From contig NZ_PDJI01000004.1 in the NCBI RefSeq assembly GCF_002563695.1, forward strand, positions 1,364,001-1,428,000: a stretch of 64,000 bases of DNA, in the 5' to 3' direction. Below the pieces are notes generated by a model, which worked only from the letters and a program-made list of their open reading frames with translations, did no database searches and was not told the origin of the DNA. The position numbers were made by a program, and so were the translations under genes. This DNA comes from Georgenia soli. GTDB taxonomy: Bacteria > Actinomycetota > Actinomycetes > Actinomycetales > Actinomycetaceae. Below are positions 16,972 through 26,390 of this stretch, one piece after another (the first letter of the stretch is position 1; every line of letters starts with the position of its first letter).

Positions 16972-17283
16972 AATTCTCCTTGTCCGGCGGACTCTGCAGT
17001 GTCCCATGGCCAGTAGCCGGTCAGAAATTCCCGTCGAACGATTGCCTGACGGTGCGTGCAAACATCGACACGAGAACCGCCTTTGAGGACCCGGCGGAGA
17101 AACTGGGCACGACATTCTTGCCTTCGCGAGGGGAGGCGTAGCGGGGGCGGACCACTTCGGCTCTGAACGGTCAACGGCGCTCCATATCGCCGTCGTCCCT
17201 GCTCCAACTGCCGTTCACGTGCGCCTGGGAGCGTCGGTCCCGGCCGGTCAGGGGGACCGGCCGAAACCAACAGGAGCCGATAC
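16972..17283. other. Divergent intergenic region, HAD phosphatase and secreted phosphoesterase
   Basis: These 312 bases have no supported gene. They must contain the promoters of the two divergent flanking genes. A single GTTCACGTGCG at 17214-17224 resembles half of an actinobacterial PHO box, but no second direct repeat follows, so I do not call it. The phosphoesterase ribosome site (AGGAG) is at about 17271-17275. Confidence 0.4.
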
Positions 17284-19116
17284 GTGAACATGCCCCAACG
17301 CTCGTCGAGCGCCCGCGGTCACCGACCGATCCGCCTCACCACCACCGCCCTGGCCCTCGCGGCCTGCGGCGCGGTGCTCTCCACCACCGTCGCCACCGCC
17401 GCACCCGGCCGGAACGCGCCGACCGCCACCGACGGCGCCAGCTGGGCGGAGACGGCCTACCGCGGCGGGGTCGACGTCGTCGCCGGCGCCGACGAGACCG
17501 CCGAGATCCTCGACGGGACCGTCTTCGACGACAAGAACCGCAACTCCGTCCAGGACTCCGGCGAGCCCGGCCTGCCCGGCGTCACCGTCTCCAACGGCCG
17601 CGACGTCACCACCACCGACGGCCAGGGCCGCTACGAGCTCCCGGCGTTCGACAACATGACCGTGTTCGTCACCCAGCCGCGCGGCTACCAGGTGCCGGTC
17701 GACGGCGACAACGTCGCCCAGTTCTTCTACCACCACCTGCCCGAGGGCTCCCCGGAGCTCCGCTACGGCGGCCTCGAGCCCACCGGCCCCCTCCCGGACG
17801 CGGTGAACTTCCCGCTGGCCCAGAGCTCGCTCACCCAGAACCCCGAGCAGCACTGCGTCATCGGCGGCGACATCCAGACCTACAAGCAGGCCGAGGTCGA
17901 GTACGCCCGGGCCGGCGCCTTCGCCGACCTCGCGCAGCGAACCGACTACGCCGGGTGCGGGGTCACCTTCATCGGCGACGTCGTCGGCGACGACCTCTCC
18001 CTCTACCCGCAGACCCGCGAGCTGGCCGGCATGCTCAACGGCCCGGCCCGCTTCCTGCCCGGCAACCACGACCTCGACTTCGACGCCGCCACCAGCGAGC
18101 ACACCTTCGACACGTTCAAGGCCAAGCTGGGCCCGGAGTACTACTCCTACGACTCGGGCAAGGCCCACGTCGTCGCCCTCAACACCGTCGAGTACAAGGC
18201 CGGCACCAGCTACACCGGCGCCCTCGACGCCCAGCAGCTCGAGTGGCTGCGCAACGACATCGCCCAGGTGCCCGAGAACAAGCTGATCGTCCTCGCCTCG
18301 CACATCCCGCTCCTCGACTACGCCGACCAGGGCGCCGCCCGCCACCAGGTGGCCCAGGTGCAGGAGATCTACGAGATCCTCGCCGGCCACGAGGTGGTCG
18401 CCGTCGGCGGCCACACCCACAGCCTCGAGAACCTCCGCGAGGGCGACAGCCTCGCCGGCTGGAGCGACCTCTTCGGCGTCGAGGGCCTGCCCTTCACCCA
18501 CATCACCTCCGGCGCCATCTCCGGCGACTGGTACTCCGGCCGCATGCTCGAGGCCGGCTACCCCACCGCCCTCCAGCGCGACGGCGCTAAGCCCGGCGTC
18601 CTCACCCTCGACATCAAGAACAACACCTTCGTCGAGCGCTTCACCGTCCGCGGCGAGGACGACAGCCACCAGATGGCCCTCGGCCTGAACACCCCGCGCT
18701 ACCGCGACTGGTACGCCGCCAACCTTGGCAACCGCGGCTCCGCGCCCGCGCTGGAGAACCCGCTCGCCGTCTCCCAGGCGGACCTGGCCGGCACCACCTG
18801 GCTGACCACCAACTTCTGGATGGGCTCCACCGGCTCCACCGTCCAGGTCACGCTCGACGGCGGCGAGACCGTCGAGGCCGTCCGCACCCAGCAGCTGCAG
18901 GGCGAGGGCCAGAACGTCGGCGCCGAGTGGTCCGACCCGGCCGCCGTCCAGGAGCAGCTCGTCCACGGCGGCTCCGTCGCCGACCGCTCCATGCACCTGT
19001 GGCGCCTCGAGCTGCCCGCCGACCTCGCCGTCGGCCAGCACACCGCCGAGGTGACCGCGACCGACGTCCACGGCCGCACCTTCACCGAGACGATCTCCTT
19101 CGAGGTCACCGACTAG
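17284..19116 (+). CDS. Secreted calcineurin-like metallophosphoesterase
   Basis: A 610-residue exported protein. The signal peptide runs to about residue 40 (cleavage near ATA-APG). An SdrD-B/MetallophosN-like beta domain at about 75-135 contains GTVFDDKNRNSVQDSGEPG (calcium-type loop). The phosphoesterase domain is at about 190-430 with GGDIQTY, FIGDVVGDD, LPGNHDLD, ASHIPLLD and GGHTHSLEN, giving the two-metal ligand set. A C-terminal beta domain ends the protein. The three-domain order matches calcineurin-like phosphoesterases with N- and C-terminal accessory domains. It probably hydrolyses extracellular phosphoesters. GTG 17284 follows AGGAGCCGATAC. Confidence 0.9.
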   Translation: MNMPQRSSSARGHRPIRLTTTALALAACGAVLSTTVATAAPGRNAPTATDGASWAETAYRGGVDVVAGADETAEILDGTVFDDKNRNSVQDSGEPGLPGVTVSNGRDVTTTDGQGRYELPAFDNMTVFVTQPRGYQVPVDGDNVAQFFYHHLPEGSPELRYGGLEPTGPLPDAVNFPLAQSSLTQNPEQHCVIGGDIQTYKQAEVEYARAGAFADLAQRTDYAGCGVTFIGDVVGDDLSLYPQTRELAGMLNGPARFLPGNHDLDFDAATSEHTFDTFKAKLGPEYYSYDSGKAHVVALNTVEYKAGTSYTGALDAQQLEWLRNDIAQVPENKLIVLASHIPLLDYADQGAARHQVAQVQEIYEILAGHEVVAVGGHTHSLENLREGDSLAGWSDLFGVEGLPFTHITSGAISGDWYSGRMLEAGYPTALQRDGAKPGVLTLDIKNNTFVERFTVRGEDDSHQMALGLNTPRYRDWYAANLGNRGSAPALENPLAVSQADLAGTTWLTTNFWMGSTGSTVQVTLDGGETVEAVRTQQLQGEGQNVGAEWSDPAAVQEQLVHGGSVADRSMHLWRLELPADLAVGQHTAEVTATDVHGRTFTETISFEVTD

Positions 19117-19131
19117 CTTCCCGACGGCGGG

Positions 19132-19157
19132 GGGGCGGGGTCTGCGGACCCCGCCCC
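19132..19157 (+). terminator. Terminator of the phosphoesterase gene
   Basis: An 11-bp perfect stem (19132-19142 with 19147-19157) capped by TGCG is followed by TTTCGTCGTC. The same GGTC-TGCG-GACC centre recurs in the terminator at 23223. Confidence 0.8.
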
Positions 19158-19385
19158 TTTCGTCGTCGTCCCGTGGGGAACCGCCGGCCGTCACTTGGCC
19201 GGACCGATCGCCGTCCCGTCGGGAACCGCTGGTGCCCTCAGCGCTGGACCGGCCAGCCCCGCCGAGGGCTTCAGAGCACGGTCCGGTGCGTATGGGGCCG
19301 ATTCCGTCCCGAATGTCGGAGGGTTCCGGCACACTACCCCGGACGGGCGACGTCGCCCCGAACCCCCCGGACGAGAGGACGCGGC

Positions 19386-22300
19386 ATGCGTCTGGCTAGA
19401 CCCCTGCTCACCTTCGCGCTGTCCGCGGCGCTCGTCGGCACTGCTGTGGCCGCACCGGCCGCGGCCGGGCCGGCTGACGAGGCGGCCAGCTGGATCGTCG
19501 AGGTCGCACCAGGTGCGCAGGACGACGTCCGGGCTGCCCTGGGCGAGATGGGGGCCGAGCCCGAGGCCGAGTTCGAGGAGGTCGTCGAGGGCTTCGCGGT
19601 CACGCTCGACGGTGCGGCGGCGGAGGAGCTCGCCGACGCCCCGGGCGTCGAGGGCGTCTTTCCCAACAACCCGGTGAGCGTCGCCGAGCCGATCCGGGAC
19701 GGGAGTGCCCAGCCCGTCCAGACGGACGGGATCCGGGCGTCCGGCGCCACAGAGGTCTGGGGGCTCGACCGGATCGACCAGAAGAACCTGCCGCTGGACG
19801 GCTACTACAACGAGTCCTCGTCAGCGGGATCCGGTGTGCGGGTCTACGTGCTCGACACCGGTGTCGTGGCCACCCATTCCGACATGCCGGGTGTCGCACC
19901 CGGATTCTCGGCGTTCGGCGGCGGCACCAAAGACTGCGACGGGCACGGCAGCCACGTCGCCGGCACGATCGCCAGCCGCACGTGGGGCGTCGCCGAAGGC
20001 GCCACCATCGTCCCGGTGCGGGTGCTCGACTGCAACGGATACGGCGACACGAGCACCTTCCTCGCCGGCCTGGACTGGGTGCTCGCCACGCACCCGGCAG
20101 GCACTCCCGCCGTGATCAACATGAGCCTGGGCTCGGACGAGCCGGACCACGCGATCGACGCGGCCGTCGTGCGGATGTTCGACGCCGGTTTCTTCATCGC
20201 CGCTGCGGCCGGCAACGACGGCGCCGACGCCTGCCAGACGTCACCGGCGCGCTCGTACGGCTCGTACACGGTCGGCGCGACCGACCGGGAGGACCGGCGC
20301 GCCGAGTTCTCCAACTGGGGGCCTTGCCTCGACATCTTCGCCCCCGGGGACGAAATCGCCTCGTTGCACAGGCTCGATCCCTACTGGACCATCGACTCCG
20401 GAACGTCGATGGCGGCCCCGCACGTCGCTGGGGCTGCCGCGGTCTACCTCGGACAGCACCCCGACGCCACGCCCCAGGAGGTCCAAGCTGCTCTGGCCGC
20501 CGCGGCGTCAGGCTGGGTGGAGGACGCCGGGTACCAGAGCCCGTCCAAGGTGCTGACCATGGGCGCGTCGCTGACCCCCGGGGCACCGGCGAACCTCGTC
20601 GCCACCGCGGGCGGACCCGGCTACGCGCACGTGTCGTGGTCCGCGCCGTCGGGCGCGCTGGTCGCACCGAGCTACGTGGTCGAGGTACGGCGGAGCGGCG
20701 GATCGTGGCAGACCAGCACGACGACGAGCCAGACGGACGCCCGGATCAGCACCGGCGTGCCGCTCGCCGGCTCGTACGACGTGCGCGTGACCGCGAACGT
20801 CGGACAGTTCGCCGGGGTCCCCTCGGCCATCCTCAGCCTGACCCCTCTGGTGACGCCGGCCGACGTCGTCTTCCGCGACACCGACGGGAACGACAAGGAC
20901 ACCTACACCGTCCCGGCCGCCCGAGGGGTGGAGTACCTCGTCGACGGTGACGTGGTCGCCGCCGGCACGTACCCGGGCAGCGGCACCGTGACGGTCACCG
21001 CCCGCGCGGCGGCGAGCTTCGTCCTGGTCGAAGGCGCCGCCACCGAGTGGACCCACACCTTCGACGCCCGGCCCTACCCGGCCGAGCCCGCCGCCGTCGT
21101 CTTCACCGACACCGACGGGACCGAGGAGGATAGCTACACGATCCCGGCCGTCGACGGGGTGGAGTACCTCATCGGCGGCGAGATCGTCGCGGCCGGCACC
21201 TACCCCGGCGCCGGCACCGTGACGGTCACGGCTCGCGCGGCGGCGGACCACGTCCTGGTCGAGGGCGCCGCCACCGAGTGGACCCACACCTTCGACGCCC
21301 GCCCCTACCCGGCCGAGCCCGCCGCCGTCGTCTTCACCGACGAGGACGGCGCCGAGAACGACACCTACACGATCCCCGCGGTCGACGGCGTCGAGTACCT
21401 GGTCGACGGCAGGGTCGTGCAGGCGGGGACCCACCCGGGCAGCGGCACCGTCACGGTCGCCGCCCTCGCGGCGGCGGACCACGTCCTCGTCGAGGGCGCC
21501 GCCACCGAGTGGACCCACACCTTCGACGCCCGGCCCTACCCGGCCGAGCCCGCCGCCGTCGTCTTCACCGACGAGCGCGGGACCGAGAACGACACCTACA
21601 CGATCCCCGCTGTCGAGGGCGTCGAGTACCTCGTCGGCGGCGAGATCGTCGACGCCGGCACGTACCCGGGCAGCGGCACCGTCACGGTCACCGCCCGCGC
21701 GGCGGCGGACCACGTCCTGATCGAGGGCGCCACCACCGAGTGGACCCACACCTTCGACGCGTCCCTCGCGCCGGTCAGCGCCACGCCTGCAGCGGTCACC
21801 TTCACCGACGAGGACGGCACCGAGAAGGACAGCTACACGATCCCCGCCGTCAGAGGGGTGGAGTACGTCATCGGCGGCGAGCCGGTCGCCGCGGGCACCT
21901 ACCCGGGCACCGGCACGGTGACGGTCACCGCGCGCGCCCTGGACGGTTGGGTCCTGACCGGCACCACCGAGTGGACCCACACGTTCGACGTCCGCCCCGT
22001 TGCGGTTCGGCCCGCAGCCGTGGCGTTCGTCGACCAGGACGGCACCGCGAAGGACACCTACACGATCCCGGCGGTCGAAGGGGTCGAGTACCTCGTCGGC
22101 GGCAAGGTCGTCGGTGCGGGCACCTACCCCGGCACCGGCACCGTGACCGTGACGGCGCGCGCCAGGCCGGGCTACGTCCTCGTCGCGGGCTCGACCGCGA
22201 GCTGGAGCCGCACCTTCAACTCCAGCTTCCCGCAGGCGTCGATCGCCAGGTGGGCCGGGGCGGACCGGTACGCCGTCTCCGCCGCCGTCTCGAGGGCGAA

Positions 22301-23138
22301 CTTCGACCCCGGCGTGCCGGTGGTCTACATCGCCAACGGCCTGACCTCCGTCGATGCCCTCTCCGCCGCCCCGGTGGCCGGCATGACCAAGGGTCCCGTC
22401 CTGCTCACCCGGGCCGACTCCCTGCCGACCGAGGTCACCAACGAGATCCGACGCCTCAAGCCCGGCCGCATCGTCATCCTCGGCGGCACCGGCGCCGTCA
22501 GCTCCGGCATCCAGCAACAGCTGCGCGGATACGCCGGCACCGTCGACCGCTGGGCCGGGGCGGACCGGTACGCCGTCTCCGCCGCCGTCTCGAGGGCGAA
22601 CTTCGACCCAGGTGTGCCGGTGGTCTACATCGCCAACGGGCTGACCTCCGTCGACGCCCTCTCCGCCGCACCCGTGGCCGGCATGACCAAGGGCCCCGTC
22701 CTCCTCACCCGGGCCGGCTCCCTGCCGACCGAGGTCGCCAACGAGATCCGACGCCTCAAGCCCCGCCGCATCGTCATCCTCGGCGGCACCGGCGCCGTCA
22801 GCTCCGGCATCCGGCAACAGCTGCGCGGATACGCCGGCACCGTCGACCGCTGGGCCGGCGCGGACCGGTACGCCGTCTCCGCCGCCGTCTCGAGGGCGAA
22901 CTTCGACCCCGGCGTGCCGGTGGTCTACATCGCCAACGGCCTCACCTCCGTCGACGCCCTCTCCGCCGCCCCCGTGGCCGGCATGACCAAGGGCCCCGTC
23001 CTCCTCACCCGGGCCGACTCCCTGCCGACCGACGTCGCCAACGAGATCCGGCGCCTCAAGCCCCGCCGCATCGTCATCCTCGGCGGCACCGGCGCCGTCA
23101 GCACGAACGTGCAACGAGAGCTGGATCGGATCAGCTAG
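19386..23138 (+). CDS. Secreted subtilisin-family protease with FN3, six 77-residue repeats and three cell-wall-binding repeats
   Basis: A 1,250-residue modular exoprotein. Domains: signal peptide 1-28; inhibitor-I9-like propeptide about 35-100; S8 catalytic domain about 120-395 with Asp in VLDTGV (about 156), His in DGHGSHVAGT (about 187), Asn in AAAGNDG and Ser in SGTSMAAPHVAG (about 341). A fibronectin-III-like domain follows at about 399-490. Six repeats of about 77 residues (TYTIPAVxGVEYLVGG, then GTVTVTARA and TEWTHTFD) span about 491-950. Three 100-residue CWB2 repeats with WAGADRYAVS and GGTGAVS cover about 955-1250. CWB2 modules bind cell-wall polymers non-covalently, so the protease is likely surface-held. 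ATG 19386 begins the signal peptide. Confidence 0.95.
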   Translation: MRLARPLLTFALSAALVGTAVAAPAAAGPADEAASWIVEVAPGAQDDVRAALGEMGAEPEAEFEEVVEGFAVTLDGAAAEELADAPGVEGVFPNNPVSVAEPIRDGSAQPVQTDGIRASGATEVWGLDRIDQKNLPLDGYYNESSSAGSGVRVYVLDTGVVATHSDMPGVAPGFSAFGGGTKDCDGHGSHVAGTIASRTWGVAEGATIVPVRVLDCNGYGDTSTFLAGLDWVLATHPAGTPAVINMSLGSDEPDHAIDAAVVRMFDAGFFIAAAAGNDGADACQTSPARSYGSYTVGATDREDRRAEFSNWGPCLDIFAPGDEIASLHRLDPYWTIDSGTSMAAPHVAGAAAVYLGQHPDATPQEVQAALAAAASGWVEDAGYQSPSKVLTMGASLTPGAPANLVATAGGPGYAHVSWSAPSGALVAPSYVVEVRRSGGSWQTSTTTSQTDARISTGVPLAGSYDVRVTANVGQFAGVPSAILSLTPLVTPADVVFRDTDGNDKDTYTVPAARGVEYLVDGDVVAAGTYPGSGTVTVTARAAASFVLVEGAATEWTHTFDARPYPAEPAAVVFTDTDGTEEDSYTIPAVDGVEYLIGGEIVAAGTYPGAGTVTVTARAAADHVLVEGAATEWTHTFDARPYPAEPAAVVFTDEDGAENDTYTIPAVDGVEYLVDGRVVQAGTHPGSGTVTVAALAAADHVLVEGAATEWTHTFDARPYPAEPAAVVFTDERGTENDTYTIPAVEGVEYLVGGEIVDAGTYPGSGTVTVTARAAADHVLIEGATTEWTHTFDASLAPVSATPAAVTFTDEDGTEKDSYTIPAVRGVEYVIGGEPVAAGTYPGTGTVTVTARALDGWVLTGTTEWTHTFDVRPVAVRPAAVAFVDQDGTAKDTYTIPAVEGVEYLVGGKVVGAGTYPGTGTVTVTARARPGYVLVAGSTASWSRTFNSSFPQASIARWAGADRYAVSAAVSRANFDPGVPVVYIANGLTSVDALSAAPVAGMTKGPVLLTRADSLPTEVTNEIRRLKPGRIVILGGTGAVSSGIQQQLRGYAGTVDRWAGADRYAVSAAVSRANFDPGVPVVYIANGLTSVDALSAAPVAGMTKGPVLLTRAGSLPTEVANEIRRLKPRRIVILGGTGAVSSGIRQQLRGYAGTVDRWAGADRYAVSAAVSRANFDPGVPVVYIANGLTSVDALSAAPVAGMTKGPVLLTRADSLPTDVANEIRRLKPRRIVILGGTGAVSTNVQRELDRIS
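20856..22235 (+). repeat. Six tandem ~231-bp repeats in the protease gene
   Basis: Units start at about 20856, 21087, 21318, 21549, 21786 and 22011. Units 2 to 4 are the most alike, with long identical stretches around TEWTHTFD. They encode a beta-rich stalk between the protease and the wall-binding repeats. Confidence 0.9.
22251..23138 (+). repeat. Three nearly identical 300-bp CWB2-encoding repeats
   Basis: Copies begin at 22251, 22551 and 22851 with exact 300-bp spacing and differ at only scattered bases. The last copy diverges at its 3' end, where it reads STNVQREL instead of SSGIQQQL. Such near identity means recent duplication or gene conversion, and copy number could vary. Confidence 0.95.
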
Positions 23139-23222
23139 CGCCGGTCAAGATCGGCGGCTGGACGGCAGCGGCAGCCACCAGCGTTCGGTGCGGGTGGGCG
23201 CACCGACCGGCAGGCGCAGCGC

Positions 23223-23257
23223 CGGGAGGGGCGGGTCTGCGGACCCCGCCCCTCCCG
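23223..23257 (+). terminator. Terminator of the protease gene
   Basis: A 15-bp stem with one bulged C (23223-23237 with 23242-23257) around TGCG follows the protease stop by about 85 bp. It then runs into TTCGTGACC. Confidence 0.75.
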
Positions 23258-23299
23258 TTCGTGACCGTTACGGACGGCCGGCCGCCTAGGCTGCGAGCC

Positions 23300-23515
23300 A
23301 TGCGGGGGCTGAGGTTGGTGCTGCGGCGAGGCTGGCACGCGCTCACCAACGGGTTCCCTGTCGACGAGCCGCACGAGTGCATGTACGGCAACACCCCCGG
23401 TGCCCTGGAGAACTGCACGGTGATCGTCCCGCCGGGCCAGGGATGGCGGCGTGGGCGCCGGGTCTTCTGCTCGGCCGAGCACGCCGTCCGGGACCGGCGG
23501 GAGGAGCAGATCTGA
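23300..23515 (+). CDS. Small cysteine-containing protein, possible FCS-type zinc finger
   Basis: A 71-residue basic protein that I do not recognise as a named family. It holds four candidate zinc ligands: Cys in HECMYG, Cys in ENCTV, and FCSAEH near residue 57, whose FCS-x-x-H/C form resembles MYM/TRASH-type fingers. A -10-like TAGGCT at 23287-23292 lies 7 bases before the ATG, and no ribosome site is present, so translation is probably leaderless. It sits alone between a protease terminator and a convergent operon. Confidence 0.7.
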   Translation: MRGLRLVLRRGWHALTNGFPVDEPHECMYGNTPGALENCTVIVPPGQGWRRGRRVFCSAEHAVRDRREEQI

Positions 23516-23549
23516 CCGAGCCGACCCAGGAGTCACCGTCGAAGCAGGC

Positions 23550-25151
23550 TCAGGCGTGCTCCAGCGCCCCCTCGAACAACCGCCGCACCGCCTTCTTGTC
23601 CACCTTCAGGTTCGGCGTCAACGGAAGCTCCTCGCAGAACCGGTAGTGCCGCGGGATCTGGTACGTCGCCAGGCGCGCCCGCAGCGCGGCGGGGATCGTC
23701 CCGGGATCGACTGCCGCTCCGGCGTCGACTGCCAGCAGCGCGGCGGGCTCCTCGCCGTAGACGGAATGAGGCACCCCCACCACGGCGGCGTCACGGACGC
23801 CCGGCAGACGGCGAAGCTCCTCCTCGACGTCGATGCACCAGACCTTCTCGCCACCGCGGTTGATCATGTCCTTGGTGCGGTCCACCACGTAGACGTAGCC
23901 CGCGGCGTCGGCGTAGCCCACGTCCCCGGTGGACAGCCAGCCGTCCGCGGTCAGGGCCGGGGTGTCGAGGCCGTCGTACCGCCGCAGGACGTTGGTGCCC
24001 CGCAGCCAGATCTCACCGCGCTCCCCCACCTCGGCCTCGCTCCCGTCCGGCCGGCGGATCGCCACCACCAGGCCCGGGATCGGAATGCCCGAGGACCCCC
24101 GATGCGGGCTGGTGGCCGAGTCACCCGGGAAGACGAGGGCGGGCGAGGAGGTCTCCGTCAGGCCGTACACCGTGTGGAACGCCATCCCGGGCAACCAGGC
24201 GTGCAGCTCCTCCAGTCGCGACACCGGCATGTGCGCGGCCCCGCAGGCCATCGACCGCAGGTGGGGCAGGTCCGGGAAGCGGTCCGCCAGCTGCAGCAGC
24301 ATGGTGAAGACGGTGGGGGACGCGTGCAGGAAGGTGACGGCCTCGTCGCGCGCCGTCTCCAGCACGCGCACCGCGTCGAAGCGCCGCTGCAGGTGCACCC
24401 GGCCACCGATGTGTACGAAGAGCCCGAGCACGGCGACGAGCCCGGTGATGTGGTAGATCGGGACGGGCAGAATGGTGGAGTCCCCGGCGCCCAGACCAAG
24501 GGTGCGCTCGTAGGCGACGATGGCGTGCCCGGCGTTGCGGTTGGTCAGCAGCACCCCCTTCGAGCGCGCCGTGGTGCCCGAGGTGTACATGAGGACGGCG
24601 TCCGCGTCCGGGTCCTGCGAAGGCACGGGGGCCGGCCGCGCCGGGTCCTTGCTCCACAGCTCGTCGACGTGGTCGCGGTCCGCCCAGAGCACCGGCACAG
24701 CGCCACCGGTGAGGCACTCCAGCGACTCGAACCGCCGGTCCGCGATCACCAGCACAGCGCCCGCGCGCTCGAGGAGCGACTCGACCTCCGGCTCCCGGTA
24801 CTTCGTGGGCACGGGGACGACCACGGCACCGAGCCTGTTAGCCGCGTACAGCGCGACGGCGAACTCGATGGAGGTGTCGAGCAGGAACGCCACCCGCTCC
24901 CCGGGGCGCACGCGTTCGGACAGCACGCCGGCGAAGCGCTCCACCGCCGCGAGCAGCTCGGCGAAGGTGCAGCGCCGGCCGTCCTCCTCAGTGAGCGCCA
25001 CGTCCCCGGGCTGCCGGGCGGCCGTGGCCGCGAGCGAGGCGTACAGGCTCGGCGGGGCGTCGTCGAACACCCGCACAACGCGCCCGCCCGCCTCGACGTC
25101 GCGCAGCCCGGTGGTGACGGCGGCGTCCCACAGCTGGTCCCCGACAATCAT
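23550..25151 (-). CDS. AMP-forming acyl-CoA synthetase/ligase
   Basis: A 533-residue ANL-superfamily ligase. The P-loop-like motif YTSGTTARSKGVLL is near residue 185, YGLTETSSP near 320, DGWLSTGDVGY near 400 and DRTKDMINRGGEKV near 420. The C-terminal catalytic Lys region reads PLTPNLKVDKKAVRR. It activates a carboxylic acid with ATP and CoA. As last gene of the LacI-headed operon, it may make the CoA thioester of the imported hydroxy-acid. ATG 25151 has AAGGAG upstream and overlaps the glycerate kinase stop. Confidence 0.92.
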   Translation of the reverse strand: MIVGDQLWDAAVTTGLRDVEAGGRVVRVFDDAPPSLYASLAATAARQPGDVALTEEDGRRCTFAELLAAVERFAGVLSERVRPGERVAFLLDTSIEFAVALYAANRLGAVVVPVPTKYREPEVESLLERAGAVLVIADRRFESLECLTGGAVPVLWADRDHVDELWSKDPARPAPVPSQDPDADAVLMYTSGTTARSKGVLLTNRNAGHAIVAYERTLGLGAGDSTILPVPIYHITGLVAVLGLFVHIGGRVHLQRRFDAVRVLETARDEAVTFLHASPTVFTMLLQLADRFPDLPHLRSMACGAAHMPVSRLEELHAWLPGMAFHTVYGLTETSSPALVFPGDSATSPHRGSSGIPIPGLVVAIRRPDGSEAEVGERGEIWLRGTNVLRRYDGLDTPALTADGWLSTGDVGYADAAGYVYVVDRTKDMINRGGEKVWCIDVEEELRRLPGVRDAAVVGVPHSVYGEEPAALLAVDAGAAVDPGTIPAALRARLATYQIPRHYRFCEELPLTPNLKVDKKAVRRLFEGALEHA

Positions 25152-26323
25152 GAGAACTCCTTGGATCGGGTGCCGACCGCGCCGGGCCGGTCGACGGTCG
25201 CGGTGATGAGGCGGCTGGCGAGCGCGGCGGCGCGCTCGAGGTTCGTGGGCCCCTCCGCGAGCGCGTGCGGCAGGTCGCTGACGCCGCGGACGATGGGGAC
25301 GATCGCCCGGACCCCGGGCGGCATGGCGGCGTCGACGGCGTCGTCGACGTGGCCGGCGAACACCACCACGGGTACGCCGACCTCGAGGGCGAGCTGCGCC
25401 ACGCCCCACGGCACCTTCCCTGCGGCGGACTGGGCGTCCATGCTGCCCTCCCCCGTGAAGATCAGGTCGGCGGAGCCGACGAGTCGCGCGAGCCCGACCG
25501 CGTCCATGACGACCTCGATGCCCGGGCGAATCCGGGCGCCGGTGAAGGCGAGGAACGCCGCGCCCAGGCCGCCGGCGGCACCGGCGCCGGGCACGTCGCG
25601 CACCGAGACCCCACGTGCCTTCTCGACGACGTCAGCCCAGCGGGTGAGCGCACCGTCGAGCTCCTCGACCGCCTGAGGCGTCGCACCCTTCTGGGGCCCG
25701 AACACCTTGCTGGCCCCGTCCGGGCCGAGCAGGGGGTTGGTGACGTCGCAGGCCAGGAGGATCTCGACGTCGGCAAGGTTGATGCGCAACCCGGAGTCGT
25801 CGACACGGGCGAGACGGGCGAGGTCGGCACCACCGGGGCGCAGCTCGAGGCCCTGCTCGTCGAGGAACCGCACGCCCAGCGCCTGGAGCATGCCGGTGCC
25901 GGCGTCGTTGGTGGCGGAGCCGCCGAGGCCGATCACCAGGTGCCGCGCCCCGAGGTCGAGCGCGGCGGTCACCAGCTCGCCGGCACCGAAGCTGGTGGTG
26001 GTGCGCGCGTCGCGCAGCTCCGCGGGCACCTGCTCGAGCCCGCAGGCGCTGGCCACCTCGATGACCGCGAGCGCCCGGTCGGCGACCCAGCCGACGGTGC
26101 CGGTGGACGGGCGGCCCAGCGCGTCGGTGCATGGCACGTGAACGAGCTCGCCGCCGAGGACCTCCACGAGGGTGGCGCAGGTGCCCTCACCGCCGTCGGC
26201 GAGCGGGACCTCCACGACGTCCGCGCCGGGTAGTACCCGGCGGATCCCGCGCGCCATGGCTGCCGCGGCCTCGGCCGCCGTCATCGACTCCTTGAACGAG
26301 TCGGGGGCGCAGACGATCCTCAT
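25148..26323 (-). CDS. Glycerate kinase (GarK/GlxK family)
   Basis: A 391-residue type-1 glycerate kinase. It begins with the signature IVCAPDSFKESMTAAEAAAAM, followed by PLADGGEGT, GLGGSATNDAGTG and FTGEGSMDAQS, all diagnostic of the GarK/GlxK family that makes 2-phosphoglycerate from D-glycerate. Length is typical. ATG 26323 follows ACAGGAGGAGCTCCC. In an operon of CoA-dependent beta-oxidation-like enzymes, it implies that one cleavage product is glycerate. Confidence 0.94.
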   Translation of the reverse strand: MRIVCAPDSFKESMTAAEAAAAMARGIRRVLPGADVVEVPLADGGEGTCATLVEVLGGELVHVPCTDALGRPSTGTVGWVADRALAVIEVASACGLEQVPAELRDARTTTSFGAGELVTAALDLGARHLVIGLGGSATNDAGTGMLQALGVRFLDEQGLELRPGGADLARLARVDDSGLRINLADVEILLACDVTNPLLGPDGASKVFGPQKGATPQAVEELDGALTRWADVVEKARGVSVRDVPGAGAAGGLGAAFLAFTGARIRPGIEVVMDAVGLARLVGSADLIFTGEGSMDAQSAAGKVPWGVAQLALEVGVPVVVFAGHVDDAVDAAMPPGVRAIVPIVRGVSDLPHALAEGPTNLERAAALASRLITATVDRPGAVGTRSKEFS

Positions 26324-26390
26324 GGGAGCTCCTCCTGTCTTTCGAGCGTGCCGGCACGGGTGCAGCGGGCCCCGTGCCGGCACGGCACTG

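Noticed and set aside
17214..17224. PHO box upstream of the phosphoesterase
   Set aside because: A single GTTCACGTGCG without the required adjacent direct repeat.
17248..19332. A 694-codon minus-strand open frame opposite the phosphoesterase
   Set aside because: Low-complexity Val/Gly/Asp composition and full overlap with a gene holding complete catalytic motifs.
20508..23114. An 868-codon minus-strand open frame opposite the protease repeats
   Set aside because: Antisense image of repeated coding DNA; no domain and no ribosome site.
22251..23138. CRISPR-like array
   Set aside because: The 300-bp units are coding CWB2 repeats in frame, without short repeats and unique spacers.
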